Shown here: positions 34,829 through 44,708 of the stretch, piece by piece
Numbering within the stretch: position 1 is the stretch's first letter
Layout: each line of letters starts with the position of its first letter
Assembly: GCF_041320605.1 (NCBI RefSeq)
Contig: NZ_CP166679.1
Location: 868,001 to 932,000, forward strand
Direction: 5' to 3'
Source of the DNA: Arenibacter antarcticus
GTDB lineage: Bacteria; Bacteroidota; Bacteroidia; Flavobacteriales; Flavobacteriaceae
DNA: 64,000 nucleotides
Made by a program: the position numbers and the translations under genes
The notes under the pieces: generated by a model
Databases searched by the model: none
What the model was told of the DNA's origin: nothing
The model's input: the letters and a program-made list of their open reading frames with translations, nothing else

Positions 34829-36154
34829 TTAAATATATTGGTTGATAATATTTTCGAACAGCTCTTGTTTTCCACTTTTTAATGTTAGCTCTCCATTTTC
34901 TTGGGCCAAACCGTATAAATCCGTAAGACTGAGTTTCCCATTTTCAAACTCCTTGCCTTTTCCTGTATCAAAAGAACTATATCGCTCTTGACGCATTTTA
35001 TCATATGAGGAAGAAGTAAGGATCCTATCTGCTGTTAACAAGGCTCGTGCAAAGGTATCAGCTCCTCCTATATGGGCATGAAAAATATCGTCCAAATCAG
35101 TGGAATTCCTTCTTATTTTGGCATCAAAATTCACACCGCCACCTTGTAGGCCACCAGCCTTTAGAAAAACCAACATGGCTTCTGTGGTTTCTTGGATATT
35201 GTTGGGAAATTGATCTGTATCCCATCCATTCTGATAATCCCCTCTATTGGCATCTACACTTCCCAACATTCCTGCTTTAGCAGCTACGGCCAACTCGTGC
35301 TGAAAGGTATGCTGTGCTAAGGTGGCGTGATTTACCTCGATATTTATTTTAAAATCTTTATCCAGGCCATATTCCCGTAAAAATCCTATCGCGGTAGCCG
35401 TGTCAAAATCGTATTGATGTTTGGTGGGTTCCATAGGCTTGGGCTCAATAAAAAAGGTGCCTTTAAATCCTTGGGAACGGGCATAATCCCTAGCCATAGT
35501 TAAAAATTGGGCCATATGATCCAACTCCCTTCCCATATCGGTATTTAAAAGTGACATATACCCTTCCCTTCCGCCCCAGAAGACATAGTTTTCCCCATCT
35601 AGGGCTATTGTAGCATCCAAAGCTAATTTTATCTGTCCCCCTGCCCGTGCAACCACATTAAAATCTGGATTGGTTGCAGCCCCGTTCATATATCGGGGAT
35701 TGGAAAAACAATTGGCAGTACCCCATAGTAATTTTATGCCCGAAGCAGTTTTCTTTTCCTTTATGTAATCGGTAATAATACTCAAACGTTTTTCGGATTC
35801 TGAGAAGGTGGCCCCTTCTTGGATAAGGTCAAAATCGTGAAAGCAGAAATAATCGAACCCCATTTTACTAATAAATTCGAAAGCGGCATCGGCTTTATCC
35901 TTAGCAGCTTGTATTGGGTCCTTTGCTTGATCCCACTCAAAACGCTGGGTCCCTGGTCCAAAAGGATCTCCTCCCTGCCCGCAGAAGGTATGCCAATAGG
36001 CAATAGCAAATTTAAAATGTTCACGCATGGTCTTTCCTGCAACCACCTGTTCTGGATTGTAGTATTTAAAAGCCAGGGGGTTGTCAGATTCTCTCCCTTC
36101 AAATTTAATATCCCCAATACCTTTAAAATATTCCTTGTTTCCGATAAATGCCAT
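34829..36154 (-). CDS. xylA: Xylose isomerase
   Basis: XylA converts D-xylose to D-xylulose in the cytoplasm. The 441-residue enzyme has the family's conserved blocks: the catalytic histidine region FCFHDFDL (about residues 98-105), VFWGGREGY (about 186-194), the metal glutamates in IEPKP (around 231-235) and [10 protein letters not shown] (around 266-275), and [19 protein letters not shown] (about 293-311) with the remaining metal ligands. It lies 4 bp after xylB on the same strand, forming a xylB-xylA operon. Length is normal for the long (class II) xylose isomerases. Confidence 0.97.
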   Translation of the reverse strand: MAFIGNKEYFKGIGDIKFEGRESDNPLAFKYYNPEQVVAGKTMREHFKFAIAYWHTFCGQGGDPFGPGTQRFEWDQAKDPIQAAKDKADAAFEFISKMGFDYFCFHDFDLIQEGATFSESEKRLSIITDYIKEKKTASGIKLLWGTANCFSNPRYMNGAATNPDFNVVARAGGQIKLALDATIALDGENYVFWGGREGYMSLLNTDMGRELDHMAQFLTMARDYARSQGFKGTFFIEPKPMEPTKHQYDFDTATAIGFLREYGLDKDFKINIEVNHATLAQHTFQHELAVAAKAGMLGSVDANRGDYQNGWDTDQFPNNIQETTEAMLVFLKAGGLQGGGVNFDAKIRRNSTDLDDIFHAHIGGADTFARALLTADRILTSSSYDKMRQERYSSFDTGKGKEFENGKLSLTDLYGLAQENGELTLKSGKQELFENIINQYI

Positions 36155-36158
36155 CTTC

Positions 36159-37646
36159 TTATTTTTTACTGTTAATACTCATTTCCAGTTCTTCCTTCCA
36201 AATATTAAATGCCTTCACGTATGAGGCCTTCTCCTTACTAGGTTTAAAGGTGTGTATATGGTCATTGTTGGTAATATAAGTGCTAAATTTCTCAAATCCA
36301 CCCTCATATATACCTGCCGCTCGTGCTGCACCGATTGCTCCGGTGGTATCATAGATCTCTATTTCTTGATCTACCAAGCTGGCCAAGGTATTAGAGAAAA
36401 TTTCCGACCTGAACAGATTATCATTCCCGGCACGCATTGTTTGAATCTCAATCCCGTCCGATCTTAAGATTTCCATGCCATAGGCAAAGGAAAATGCGAC
36501 GCCTTCTAAGGCTGCCCTACAGATATGTCCTTTATGATGATTATTGAGATTTATATTCAATAATCTAGAGCCTATATCCCTATTGTTCAGCATTCGCTCT
36601 GCCCCGTTTCCAAAGGGAATTAAGCAAACCCCATCCGAACCGACAGGAATTTCCTTAGCCAAGGCATTCATCTCCTCATAAGAGCCAACCTCTAAATTGT
36701 TCAATAGCCATCGGTACTGTATACCTGCTCCATTAATATTTAACAATTTACCAATTCGGGCTGTGCTTTTGTTGTAGTTTACATGGGCAAAATTGTTCAC
36801 TCTAGTACTCTCCTTGCCAGAAAGGCTATCCGTAACGGCATATACCACGCCCGAAGTTCCCCCTGTTGCCGCTACTTCCCCAGGGTTAAATACATTTAGG
36901 GACAAGGCATTATTAGGTTGGTCACCTGCTCTATACAATATAGGAGTTCCTTTCGCCAAGCCACTTTCCAGAGCTCCTTGCTCATCTACCGTGCACTGGA
37001 GACTAAAGGTATCCACAATGTCCGGAATAAAAGAGTTGGGAATACCATAATGCTCCAGTAACAAATTGGCAACTGAATCCTCCTTAAAATCCCATAAGAT
37101 TCCTTCGGATAGTCCGGAAATAGTAGTATTCATTATTCTAGAGAAACAATAGGCAATATAATCGCCGGGCAGCATTAATTTATGGGCTCTACTGTATAAA
37201 TCAGCTTCATTCTCCTGTACCCATTTTAATTTAGAAGCCGTAAAATTCGCGGGGGAGTTTAGTAAGCGCGACTTACAGTTTTCTTCCCCTATAGTTGCAT
37301 AGGCTTTCCGCCCTATTTCCACGGCCCTGCTATCGCACCAGATAATAGCGTTTCTAACTGGTTTACCCTGCTTGTCTAGCAATACCAATCCGTGCATCTG
37401 ATAGGCTATCCCTATTCCTTTAATCTGATCTTGATGAATATTGAATTTTGCCTTTATGTTTTTAATTCCCGCACAGACATGCCTCCACCAATCTTTGGGA
37501 TCCTGCTCAGCCCATCCGTTTTTTAAGGCAATAATATCCATTTCAGATTCAGGCTCCTGTACCACCCCTACTTGTTTGCCATTAGCGATTTCAACTAAGG
37601 CCACTTTAATGGAAGAGCTTCCAATATCCAATCCCAAATAATACAT
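36159..37646 (-). CDS. xylB: Xylulokinase
   Basis: XylB phosphorylates D-xylulose to xylulose 5-phosphate for the pentose phosphate pathway. The 495-residue FGGY-family kinase has the N-terminal phosphate loop [15 protein letters not shown] (about residues 4-18), the QMHGLVLLD and IIWCDSRA segments (about 85-115), the GDQPNNAL active-site region, and the second ATP motif [10 protein letters not shown] (about 260-269). It is first in the operon with xylA 4 bp downstream. A LacI-type palindrome and a TAnnTTTG box lie in the 293-bp upstream region. Confidence 0.96.
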   Translation of the reverse strand: MYYLGLDIGSSSIKVALVEIANGKQVGVVQEPESEMDIIALKNGWAEQDPKDWWRHVCAGIKNIKAKFNIHQDQIKGIGIAYQMHGLVLLDKQGKPVRNAIIWCDSRAVEIGRKAYATIGEENCKSRLLNSPANFTASKLKWVQENEADLYSRAHKLMLPGDYIAYCFSRIMNTTISGLSEGILWDFKEDSVANLLLEHYGIPNSFIPDIVDTFSLQCTVDEQGALESGLAKGTPILYRAGDQPNNALSLNVFNPGEVAATGGTSGVVYAVTDSLSGKESTRVNNFAHVNYNKSTARIGKLLNINGAGIQYRWLLNNLEVGSYEEMNALAKEIPVGSDGVCLIPFGNGAERMLNNRDIGSRLLNINLNNHHKGHICRAALEGVAFSFAYGMEILRSDGIEIQTMRAGNDNLFRSEIFSNTLASLVDQEIEIYDTTGAIGAARAAGIYEGGFEKFSTYITNNDHIHTFKPSKEKASYVKAFNIWKEELEMSINSKK

Positions 37647-37702
37647 AAATCACTTTTTTTAAGGGAAAAGCTCCCAATTTGGCAAAACCCAATAGGGTCT
37701 CT

Positions 37703-37872
37703 CAAATATATCAAAAACTAGTTCAATGAGTACTATTTGGGTGGTTGGGAATAAAAAAAATCAAATGCCACCATTTAGTGAATCCTCATTAAAATGAAGT
37801 CAATTACTTATAATTCAGACTGTTGCATTGTTTTAGTGAGAGTGCAAAACTTTTCGAAAACGGTTTCGTAAA
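37703..37872 (-). promoter_or_regulatory. xylBA promoter region with LacI-type operator
   Basis: On the minus strand TATATTTG (37710-37703) matches the -7 consensus. Upstream, CGAAAACGGTTTCG (37855-37868) is a dyad around a central CG. Its symmetry extends to TTT/AAA on the outer sides (37851-37872), which is the form of LacI-family operators. The operator lies about 150 bp above the predicted start, so a nearer promoter may exist that I do not see. Confidence 0.6.
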
Positions 37873-37939
37873 ATAGGGAAGTGTATAGCGTTATTCCAAA
37901 AACTCATGAATAGATTTGCAGGCATCAACCGATACGATA

Positions 37940-38521
37940 TTATTTTTTTTTGTTGACTAGGCCTTTCGTAAATTCATTTAGGGTTTCCACTTTTTCTTCG
38001 AAATCACCTTTAATCGTTTTTCGAAATTCGTTCAGATTTTTCACCAGGTCATCTATATTTTCCGGAATTACATCCTCAAAGAATTGCCGTAGACGCTTGG
38101 CAGTGGTAGGGGATTTTCCATTGGTGGAGATGGCAACTTTTACATTGCCTTTGGTAACGATACCGCCCATATAAAAATCACAATAAGGAGGATTATCCGC
38201 AACATTCACCAAAATATGCCTTTCCCGACAATCATGATATATCTGTTGATTCACTTCTGTCTTATCGGTTGTAGCGATCACCATATGCCTGCCTTGCAAA
38301 TAGCTATTGTTATAGGAGTCCTTGGTTATTTTTACCTGATGATTTTGTGCGAGTTCCAAAGTTGCATCCAAAAAATGGGGTGCAACCATTTCTACTGTAG
38401 CATGGGGGCTCGATTTCAACATAAAGGTCAGTTTTTCTAATCCAACATTCCCCCCCCCAATAATTAGTATGTTAAGCTGGGAAACCTTTAAAAAAATAGG
38501 GTATAATTCGTTCCTTTCCAT
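37940..38521 (-). CDS. Precorrin-2 dehydrogenase / sirohydrochlorin ferrochelatase (Met8-like)
   Basis: This 193-residue protein corresponds to the CysG N-terminal or Met8 type, which oxidises precorrin-2 with NAD+ and may insert iron to make sirohaem. The Rossmann loop IIGGGNVGLEK is at about residues 15-25. The conserved NVADNPPYCDFYMGG segment is at about 111-125, and AISTNGKSPTTAKRLR at 133-148 carries the family's SP-R motif. No methyltransferase domain is fused. Sirohaem is the cofactor of sulphite and nitrite reductases, none of which is in this window. It stands alone between xylB and an outer-membrane protein. Confidence 0.92.
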   Translation of the reverse strand: MERNELYPIFLKVSQLNILIIGGGNVGLEKLTFMLKSSPHATVEMVAPHFLDATLELAQNHQVKITKDSYNNSYLQGRHMVIATTDKTEVNQQIYHDCRERHILVNVADNPPYCDFYMGGIVTKGNVKVAISTNGKSPTTAKRLRQFFEDVIPENIDDLVKNLNEFRKTIKGDFEEKVETLNEFTKGLVNKKK

Positions 38522-38632
38522 AGTAAATCTCTAAGAAGGGGTTTAGGCTTCTAAATTAAAATAAGGGCACATTCAAAAAATCAGTCAATTCCCTCTAGGC
38601 GAACCCATGAGGTATGGAATGAAAACTATCAT

Positions 38633-38670
38633 TGAAATTTGGACGCAAGCGTGGGCGCATTCAAATCTCA
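38633..38670. other. Imperfect inverted repeat in the 300-bp gap before the Met8-like gene
   Basis: TGAAATTTGGACGC (38633-38646) and GCATTCAAATCTCA (38657-38670) are near-complementary arms (11 of 14 positions). ACGC-AA-GCGT (38643-38652) forms an alternative inner hairpin. It may be an operator or a degenerate repeat. Nothing else is evident in 38522-38821. Confidence 0.45.
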
Positions 38671-38821
38671 CTTAGTGCGTAAATGGGATAATTAACTTCA
38701 CCATCTTACTTCCATCAAATTGTCCCTTTCCCCAAAGATAGCGTACAAATGGAAAATAACTCTTAAGATTTGGGTGAATTCTTCAGAAGCTAGACCCGTT
38801 TTATAGCATCAAGCAATCACA

Positions 38822-39349
38822 TTAAAGTCGGAAAGAAATCCCTAAGGTTAAATTAGAAACTCCAAAACCAACTTCCGCAAAGGCTCCAAAATTATCCGTA
38901 AAATACCATCTACCCCCAACAAAGGCGGTTGCTCCCAATTCGTTTCCATAAGTACCCTTTGCGCTATAGCTCGTATCGTAGGACAGGATATTATAAGACA
39001 GCATAGCGCCACCATAAACATCTAGATTTTCTACCTCCAAACCATTAAAATGATAAGCTCCTCTAACCCCTATTATGGTATAGTTCCACTTATCGTCATT
39101 GTCATATTTATAGGATTTATGACCTAGATACCCTCCTAAACTAACCACTCCAGGACCGGGAACATCCCATACTCCATGCTCATAACTAGCGCTTATGGAA
39201 GGATTTTGGCTAGGTGAACCAAAGGGTTCAAAATGTCCTCCAAACCCAAACCCGACGTTGATTACATTGGATCCCTGGTTAAATTCTTGCGCAATGGCCA
39301 TTGAGCTGGTAAATAGTGCTATAACAATATAAATAAACGACTTCCTCAT
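38822..39349 (-). CDS. Outer-membrane beta-barrel protein
   Basis: This 175-residue protein has a signal peptide (about residues 1-20, cleaved after AIA) and alternating hydrophobic/polar strands ending in an aromatic or arginine-leucine terminus (GISFRL), as in small 8-stranded outer-membrane barrels. Glycine- and tyrosine-rich strands such as GVVSLGGYLGHKSYKYD and YFTDNFGAFAEVGFGVSNL support this. It resembles the OmpW/OmpX-like porin families of Bacteroidota, but no specific function is evident. No operon partner is seen. Confidence 0.8.
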   Translation of the reverse strand: MRKSFIYIVIALFTSSMAIAQEFNQGSNVINVGFGFGGHFEPFGSPSQNPSISASYEHGVWDVPGPGVVSLGGYLGHKSYKYDNDDKWNYTIIGVRGAYHFNGLEVENLDVYGGAMLSYNILSYDTSYSAKGTYGNELGATAFVGGRWYFTDNFGAFAEVGFGVSNLTLGISFRL

Positions 39350-39519
39350 TGTTCTATTTTTAGGTTGAAATCCAGTAAATACGGGAATTTACGGCGAAGA
39401 TAACAAAAATTTAAGCCGATATTGTAACATCTAGAAAACACTATGCCTATAGAATTATTACGTCACTATTTATAGCCCAGCCGTTACAAAAAGATTTTAA
39501 AAGTTCATAGTGGTTTTAT

Positions 39520-39565
39520 AAAAAAAATAGACAGCTCCACAAACACTATTGTGTCTGCGAAGCTG
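39520..39565 (-). terminator. Terminator of the proCBA operon
   Basis: On the minus strand, near-complementary arms CAGCTTCGCAGACAC and GTGTTTGTGGAGCTG (within 39565-39532) are followed by a T-tract (39528-39520). It lies about 40 bp after the stop of proA. Confidence 0.8.
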
Positions 39566-39605
39566 CCGTTAAATTACATAAAGACAAGAATTACTCCTAG
39601 GAGTC

Positions 39606-40805
39606 TTAGTCTCTTATTTGTCCATTTCCGTACACGTAGTACTTATTAGTCACTAGTTGCTCCAAGCCCAATGGCCCCCTGTGATGCAACTTATCCGTAC
39701 TGATGGCCAATTCTGCACCTACACCCATTTGTCCGCCATCGGTAAACCGTGTGGAGGCATTGTGATACACTGCAGCACTATCCACTTGGTCCATAAACTC
39801 CCCGGCCATATCTTGATCTTTGGTCATAATGGTTGCCGAATGGCCCCCGGAGTATTTATTGATAAGACCAATGGCCTCCTCCATATTTCCAACTGAACCA
39901 ACAACACATTTCATAGCCAAGAACTCTTCATACCAGATGGCTTCATCCTTAATTTGTTCATTGTCTTTAAGAATATTGGAAGCTGATTTATCGACCAAAA
40001 CAGAGACACCGTGTGAATTTAAGACTTCGTTCAGCTCTTTCATTTTAGTGGCATAATCGTCGATATTGGCATTCACCAAAATTTTATCCAAGGCGTTGCA
40101 GGCCGAAATCTTTTCGATTTTGGCATTGAGGATGACTTTAATACTATTTGCCCAATCGGCCGTCTGGTCCACATATAAAAAATTGTTTCCACGTCCGCTC
40201 ACCAATACCGCACATTTGGCATGTTCCTTCACAAAGGCAATCAAACGCTCACCACCACGTGGTACGATCAAGTCTAATTTTTCCGTAGGATTTCTTAAAA
40301 ACTCCTGCGTTTCCTCCCTGTTCATATGGAGTAATTTGATCCAATCTTTATCTAGCCCGTTTTCTTCCAAGGCTTGATGCCAACATGCTTCTAGGGCCAA
40401 ATTACTATGAATGGCTTCCTTACCGCCTTTCAGCAATATTTTATTATTGGCTTTAAATGCCAAGACCGCCGCTTCTATGGTTACATCCGGTCTGGACTCA
40501 TAAATAATCATAATGGTTCCGAAGGGTGCGGTTTTGTTTTGGATCTTAAGTCCATTTTCTAGCACCCGCTCCGATTTAATCTTACCCACTGGATCCTCTT
40601 GTTGGAGAATCTCATCAATGGCCCCAATCATGCTATCTACTTTTTTTTCGTCTACTATGAGTCGATCGTACATGGCTCTATCGGATTTATCAAAAAGATC
40701 TAGGTCTTTTTTATTTGCAGCTATAATTTCATTTTTACTGCCATCCAATATCCGCATCATGGACTGTAATACCTTATTTTTAATTTCTGTATTTAACAAT
40801 TTCAT
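39606..40805 (-). CDS. proA: Gamma-glutamyl phosphate reductase
   Basis: ProA reduces gamma-glutamyl phosphate to glutamate semialdehyde with NADPH, the second step of proline synthesis. The 399-residue aldehyde-dehydrogenase-like enzyme has the catalytic cysteine in KISACNALDKIL (about residues 231-242), the PFGTIMIIYESRPDVT segment (about 94-109) and the PRGGERLI loop (about 182-189). It is the last gene of proC-proB-proA, 30 bp after proB, and is followed by a strong terminator. Length is near the family norm of about 400-417. Confidence 0.96.
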   Translation of the reverse strand: MKLLNTEIKNKVLQSMMRILDGSKNEIIAANKKDLDLFDKSDRAMYDRLIVDEKKVDSMIGAIDEILQQEDPVGKIKSERVLENGLKIQNKTAPFGTIMIIYESRPDVTIEAAVLAFKANNKILLKGGKEAIHSNLALEACWHQALEENGLDKDWIKLLHMNREETQEFLRNPTEKLDLIVPRGGERLIAFVKEHAKCAVLVSGRGNNFLYVDQTADWANSIKVILNAKIEKISACNALDKILVNANIDDYATKMKELNEVLNSHGVSVLVDKSASNILKDNEQIKDEAIWYEEFLAMKCVVGSVGNMEEAIGLINKYSGGHSATIMTKDQDMAGEFMDQVDSAAVYHNASTRFTDGGQMGVGAELAISTDKLHHRGPLGLEQLVTNKYYVYGNGQIRD

Positions 40806-40835
40806 TTTATAGGTATATTTTTTAATTTCTTTCCC

Positions 40836-41606
40836 TTATAACGTAATCTTGGTCCCCACACTTTTTCCTTCCATAATATCCAATATCACTCTTTTTCTTT
40901 TACCGTTTGCAATATAAGTGGGTATATTTTTGGAGGCGGTCTGTTTTGCGATATTTAATTTGGAACCCATACCTCCCTTACCTTCGGCTTCGCCCTTGGC
41001 AATGGTCTGAATATATTTCTCCACATCTTGATCTACGCTAACGTTTTTTATGACCTCGGTGCCCTTTGCATCGGGATGTCCCGAATAGAGACCATCCGTA
41101 TCTGTAAGGATGATCAACTTATCTGCCTTGGTAAGCTCAGCAACCAGACTGGCAAGCTCATCGTTATCGGAGAACATGGATTTGGTAAGGGAAACGGCAT
41201 CATCCTCATTAGCGATTGGCACCACTCCTTCGGATAATAATCCCTCATAGCAATTCACCATATTATCCCTGTGGTTTCCTGGGTTAAAATCGCGTTTAGT
41301 TGCCAAAACCTGGGCGCATTTCATTCCATAATCTTGAAAAATATTATAATAATGGCGCATCATCCTTGGTTGTCCAATGGCAGAAAAAACCTGCCGTCTT
41401 GTTGCCGTATCGGTTAATGTGCTTTCTCCCATCACTTCCATTCCCGCTATTACGGAACCAGAAGACACTAGAATGGACATTATATTACGTTCGTACAATT
41501 CTGCTATCTGCCATACCAAATGATCAAGGACAGGCTTCACTATCCTATTGTCCTTATTAGTCATTACATTGGTACCTACTTTAATAACTACTCTTTGATT
41601 ATACAT
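40836..41606 (-). CDS. proB: Glutamate 5-kinase, PUA-less
   Basis: ProB phosphorylates glutamate to gamma-glutamyl phosphate, the first committed step of proline synthesis. The 256 residues form only the amino-acid kinase domain, with VVIKVGTNVMT (residues 6-16), LVSSGSVIAGM (about 46-56), NEDDAVS (about 133-139) and ILTDTDGLYSG (about 165-175). The C-terminal PUA domain found in E. coli ProB is absent, which is common in some lineages and may change feedback control by proline. It is 1 bp after proC and 30 bp before proA. Confidence 0.95.
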   Translation of the reverse strand: MYNQRVVIKVGTNVMTNKDNRIVKPVLDHLVWQIAELYERNIMSILVSSGSVIAGMEVMGESTLTDTATRRQVFSAIGQPRMMRHYYNIFQDYGMKCAQVLATKRDFNPGNHRDNMVNCYEGLLSEGVVPIANEDDAVSLTKSMFSDNDELASLVAELTKADKLIILTDTDGLYSGHPDAKGTEVIKNVSVDQDVEKYIQTIAKGEAEGKGGMGSKLNIAKQTASKNIPTYIANGKRKRVILDIMEGKSVGTKITL

Positions 41607-41607
41607 T

Positions 41608-42414
41608 TTATTTTTCTTTTCCTAGTTCGACCGCTCTATTAAAGGCGGAATAAGCTGCTTCTTTTATAAGTTCCTTTACATTATTATCTTCCATAGAATC
41701 TAATGCGGCCCTAGTGGTCCCTCCTTTAGAGGCCACTCTTTCCATCCATGAATTGGGAGAAAGGTCCGACTGGTTAAAGAGCTCTACCGCCCCCTCAAAG
41801 GTCTTGCTTACCAAAACCTTGCTATCATTTGCGGAAAAGCCCATTTTCAAGGCTGCTTCCATCATACTTTGCATAAAATAAAAAACATATGCCGGACCAC
41901 TTCCTGAAATTCCAGTGGAAGCATCAATAAAGTTTTCGGAACTCACAAAAATAGATTTTCCGGTAGTATCCAATAAACTTTCAATGGTCAAAAGCTCTAT
42001 CCTGGAAACCTCCTTGGAGGCGGTATAGGAGGTGACCCCTTTTCCGATCTGTGCCGGGAGGTTTGGCATGGCTCTAACAATCTTTTGCACTCCCAGAGCT
42101 TCCTGCATAGTATTTATGGTAACCCCCGCCATTATCGAGATTATTATCTGCTCTTTATTTATCAGTTTTTTTATTTTCTTAAAAAGGTCTTCACTATGGA
42201 AAGGTTTCACCGCAAGAAAAATTAAATCTGCTTTTGGAAGACATTCTTCCAAATTATCATAAACCTCGAAATGTGAAATCTTTTTTAAAGACGTGGTTTT
42301 TTCCGGGGAATTATCCAAGATCATTAAATTTCTCTTTTTTAGAAGTTTTGATTTTGACATAGACTCCGCATAGGTCAACCCCATGTTACCCGCCCCAATT
42401 ACTAATACTCTCAT
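41608..42414 (-). CDS. proC: Pyrroline-5-carboxylate reductase
   Basis: ProC reduces pyrroline-5-carboxylate to proline with NAD(P)H. The 268-residue enzyme has the N-terminal Rossmann loop VIGAGNMGLTYA (residues 4-15), AVKPF (about 68-72), RAMPNLPAQIGKG (about 114-126), SGSGPAYVFYFMQ (about 168-180) and the C-terminal signature KGGTTRAALDSM. As first gene of proC-proB-proA it puts the whole glutamate-to-proline route in one operon. The 505-bp region upstream holds the likely promoter, which I could not define. Confidence 0.96.
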   Translation of the reverse strand: MRVLVIGAGNMGLTYAESMSKSKLLKKRNLMILDNSPEKTTSLKKISHFEVYDNLEECLPKADLIFLAVKPFHSEDLFKKIKKLINKEQIIISIMAGVTINTMQEALGVQKIVRAMPNLPAQIGKGVTSYTASKEVSRIELLTIESLLDTTGKSIFVSSENFIDASTGISGSGPAYVFYFMQSMMEAALKMGFSANDSKVLVSKTFEGAVELFNQSDLSPNSWMERVASKGGTTRAALDSMEDNNVKELIKEAAYSAFNRAVELGKEK

Positions 42415-42919
42415 GTAATAATTTTAGTTAATACTATTTACACTACCATAATGCACAAAAATGATGCGAAACCCTAGGCTTAGCGATAGATTTTATCTGT
42501 AGTAACTTCATTCACATAGGAAAAATCTATACGCTGGGCGTAGCTACCACTCTGATTGGGAAGAGGAATTATGTAAAATAGAGATAAATTTAAAGGAATA
42601 TTCAAATCAGACACCATAATCGAATTCTATATGCCGACATAATGGCAATTACTAAGATTTTATTGAGCTAATATTCTAATTCTGGCACAAAACCAAGGGG
42701 TGATTTGCCGTAAATTGCATGTAAACCAGCTTTCCACAACACAACTAGAATAGGGAACGAAAAATTAAATGGACCCGATTTTGACACTGCAGTACGACCA
42801 TTCCATCCTTATATAAGGGGTATACTTCTTAACTACAAGAAAACGCTTAGGTAGGGAAAGTCGATTTCTTTTCAGTGAGAAAGGAGGAGATATACTGATA
42901 CACATTTTCCTTCATCACC
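42415..42919. other. Long intergenic region between proC and the TRAP transporter
   Basis: No credible gene is seen in either strand of these 505 bp. The main structure is a pair of arms, GCGATAGATTT (42483-42493) and AAATCTATACGC (42523-42534). They can pair over 11-12 bp with one bulge and a 29-nt loop. No clear terminator for dctM is seen before 42919. Confidence 0.45.
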
Positions 42920-44230
42920 TTAATCAATCAATCCAAATGCCCTTGGCAACCATAAGGATAACTCCGGAAAATAGGTGAGCATCATTAAAACACCTACCAT
43001 TGCCCCCAGCAGTGGCATTAGCGGTTTAATTACTTTAACCACCGGTACTTTGGCCACCCCGCTACCCACAAACAATAAGGTTCCTACAGGTGGTGTACAT
43101 ATTCCAATACATAAATTTAAGACTATTACCATTCCAAATTGCACTGGATGCATGCCCAAGGCCATCACCACAGGTAGAAAAATAGGGGTAAAAATAAGAA
43201 CGGCTGGGGTCATATCCATAAAGGTACCCACTACCAACAAGGTAATATTGATAAAAAGTAGCACCAATAAAGGGTTTTTCACCGATTCCAATAAAAAGCC
43301 TGTTAAGGATTGTGGAATGGATTCGAATGAAAACAACCAGGACATGGCCATGGAAGTAGCTATCAGAAACATAACAATAGCTGTAGTCCTGGCACTACGC
43401 AATAGGATAGGCCTAAAATCGGAAAATTTAAGTTCCCGATTAATAAAACCCAGTAAAACAGCGTAAACCACGGCAATGGCAGCCGCTTCCGTAGCCGTAA
43501 AAATCCCAGCTACTATACCTCCAACCACAATAACTAATAGGGTTAGGCTTAATATGGCATTTTTAAAATCGCGAAACAACTTTTTAAAACTGACACGCTT
43601 CTCCTTTGGTAATCCTTTCCTTAACGCATAGACATAAACTACGCCCATAATAGCCAGCCCTACCAATATACCAGGAATATAACCAGCAATAAATAAGGCA
43701 GCCACTGAAGCGGTACCACCACTAGCCAAAGCAAAAATGATCAATACATTACTAGGTGGAATCAACAGGCCGGTCGTAGAGGAACTAATATTTACGGCTG
43801 CACTGAACTCCCTTGGATAACCGTCTTTTACCATTTTTTCTGTCAATGTACTTCCTATTGCAGAGGCAGCTGCAATAGCGGATCCCGATATGGCTCCAAA
43901 TAACATTGCAGAAATGATATTTACATAGGCGAGACCTCCTGGAAGGCTTCCGATCAGTGATTTAGCAAACTCAATCAACCGATTGGCAATGCCCCCCCTG
44001 TTCATTATCTCCCCCGCCAAAATAAAAAACGGAATGGCCAAAAGGGCAAAATTATCGATACCCGTGGTCATTCTTTGACTTATGGTAGTAGTGGCCGGCA
44101 AATAGGGAATATTGATCAATAAGGTAAGAGTAGTGGCTATTCCAATAGAATAAGCCACGGGAACCCCATAGGCCAACAGCCCCATAAAGCTGACAAATAA
44201 TACCAGGATACTTATGGTCTCAATACTCAT
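42920..44230 (-). CDS. dctM: TRAP transporter large permease DctM
   Basis: This 436-residue inner-membrane protein with about twelve helices is the sodium-driven transport subunit of a TRAP system. Recognisable are GVPVAYSIGIAT near the N-terminus, AIPFFILAGEIMNRGGIANRLI (about residues 66-87), GAISGSAIAAASAIGSTL (about 111-128) and TPPVGTLLFVGSGVAKV near the C-terminus. Its start overlaps the end of dctQ by 11 bp, so translation is probably coupled. With uxuA and uxuB in the same operon, the substrate is probably a hexuronate such as glucuronate. Confidence 0.95.
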   Translation of the reverse strand: MSIETISILVLFVSFMGLLAYGVPVAYSIGIATTLTLLINIPYLPATTTISQRMTTGIDNFALLAIPFFILAGEIMNRGGIANRLIEFAKSLIGSLPGGLAYVNIISAMLFGAISGSAIAAASAIGSTLTEKMVKDGYPREFSAAVNISSSTTGLLIPPSNVLIIFALASGGTASVAALFIAGYIPGILVGLAIMGVVYVYALRKGLPKEKRVSFKKLFRDFKNAILSLTLLVIVVGGIVAGIFTATEAAAIAVVYAVLLGFINRELKFSDFRPILLRSARTTAIVMFLIATSMAMSWLFSFESIPQSLTGFLLESVKNPLLVLLFINITLLVVGTFMDMTPAVLIFTPIFLPVVMALGMHPVQFGMVIVLNLCIGICTPPVGTLLFVGSGVAKVPVVKVIKPLMPLLGAMVGVLMMLTYFPELSLWLPRAFGLID

Positions 44231-44708
44231 TGTGGTTGGGGTTAAAGGTTATTTTGATATGATAAATGGAAAAGAATATTATGATGAGACCACAAATGGG
44301 TACTATAGCATAGACAAACCCCAGGGGAACTAATAAGGCAGGTGACAATTGCCCCAATTTTAGGGTGATATAGACCAAATTTCCACCGCCGATCACCATC
44401 ACTCCAAGGGCGAAAATGGCCATAAAGATCTGAATGACCTTATTTCTTTTATGCTGTCGCTTTTGAGGGAGTTTGGTCAGTAAAAAATCCATGGAAAGAT
44501 GCCCTTCCCTTTGTCCGTTTATATAAGCCGCGCCTAGCACAGTTAACCAGATTAGAGAAAAGCGGGCAAATTCTTCGGTAAAAGAACTGGATTGCCCTAC
44601 TACGTATCTAGAAATCACTTGCCATACTACATCTAGTACCAATAAACTAAATATAAGCACAAGCATTCCCTCAATGGTCTTGTTTAAAATTTTATAGGTG
44701 GTCTGCAT
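44220..44708 (-). CDS. dctQ: TRAP transporter small permease DctQ
   Basis: This 162-residue protein with four membrane helices (about residues 12-32, 46-64, 84-104, 125-150) is the small subunit that joins the binding protein to DctM. It carries the family's SSFTEEFARFSLIWLTVLGAAY segment (about 40-61) and a GHLSMDFL motif. The start codon overlaps the dctP stop by one base (TAATG arrangement) and the end overlaps dctM, so the three genes form one translationally coupled unit. Confidence 0.93.
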   Translation of the reverse strand: MQTTYKILNKTIEGMLVLIFSLLVLDVVWQVISRYVVGQSSSFTEEFARFSLIWLTVLGAAYINGQREGHLSMDFLLTKLPQKRQHKRNKVIQIFMAIFALGVMVIGGGNLVYITLKLGQLSPALLVPLGFVYAIVPICGLIIIFFSIYHIKITFNPNHNEY

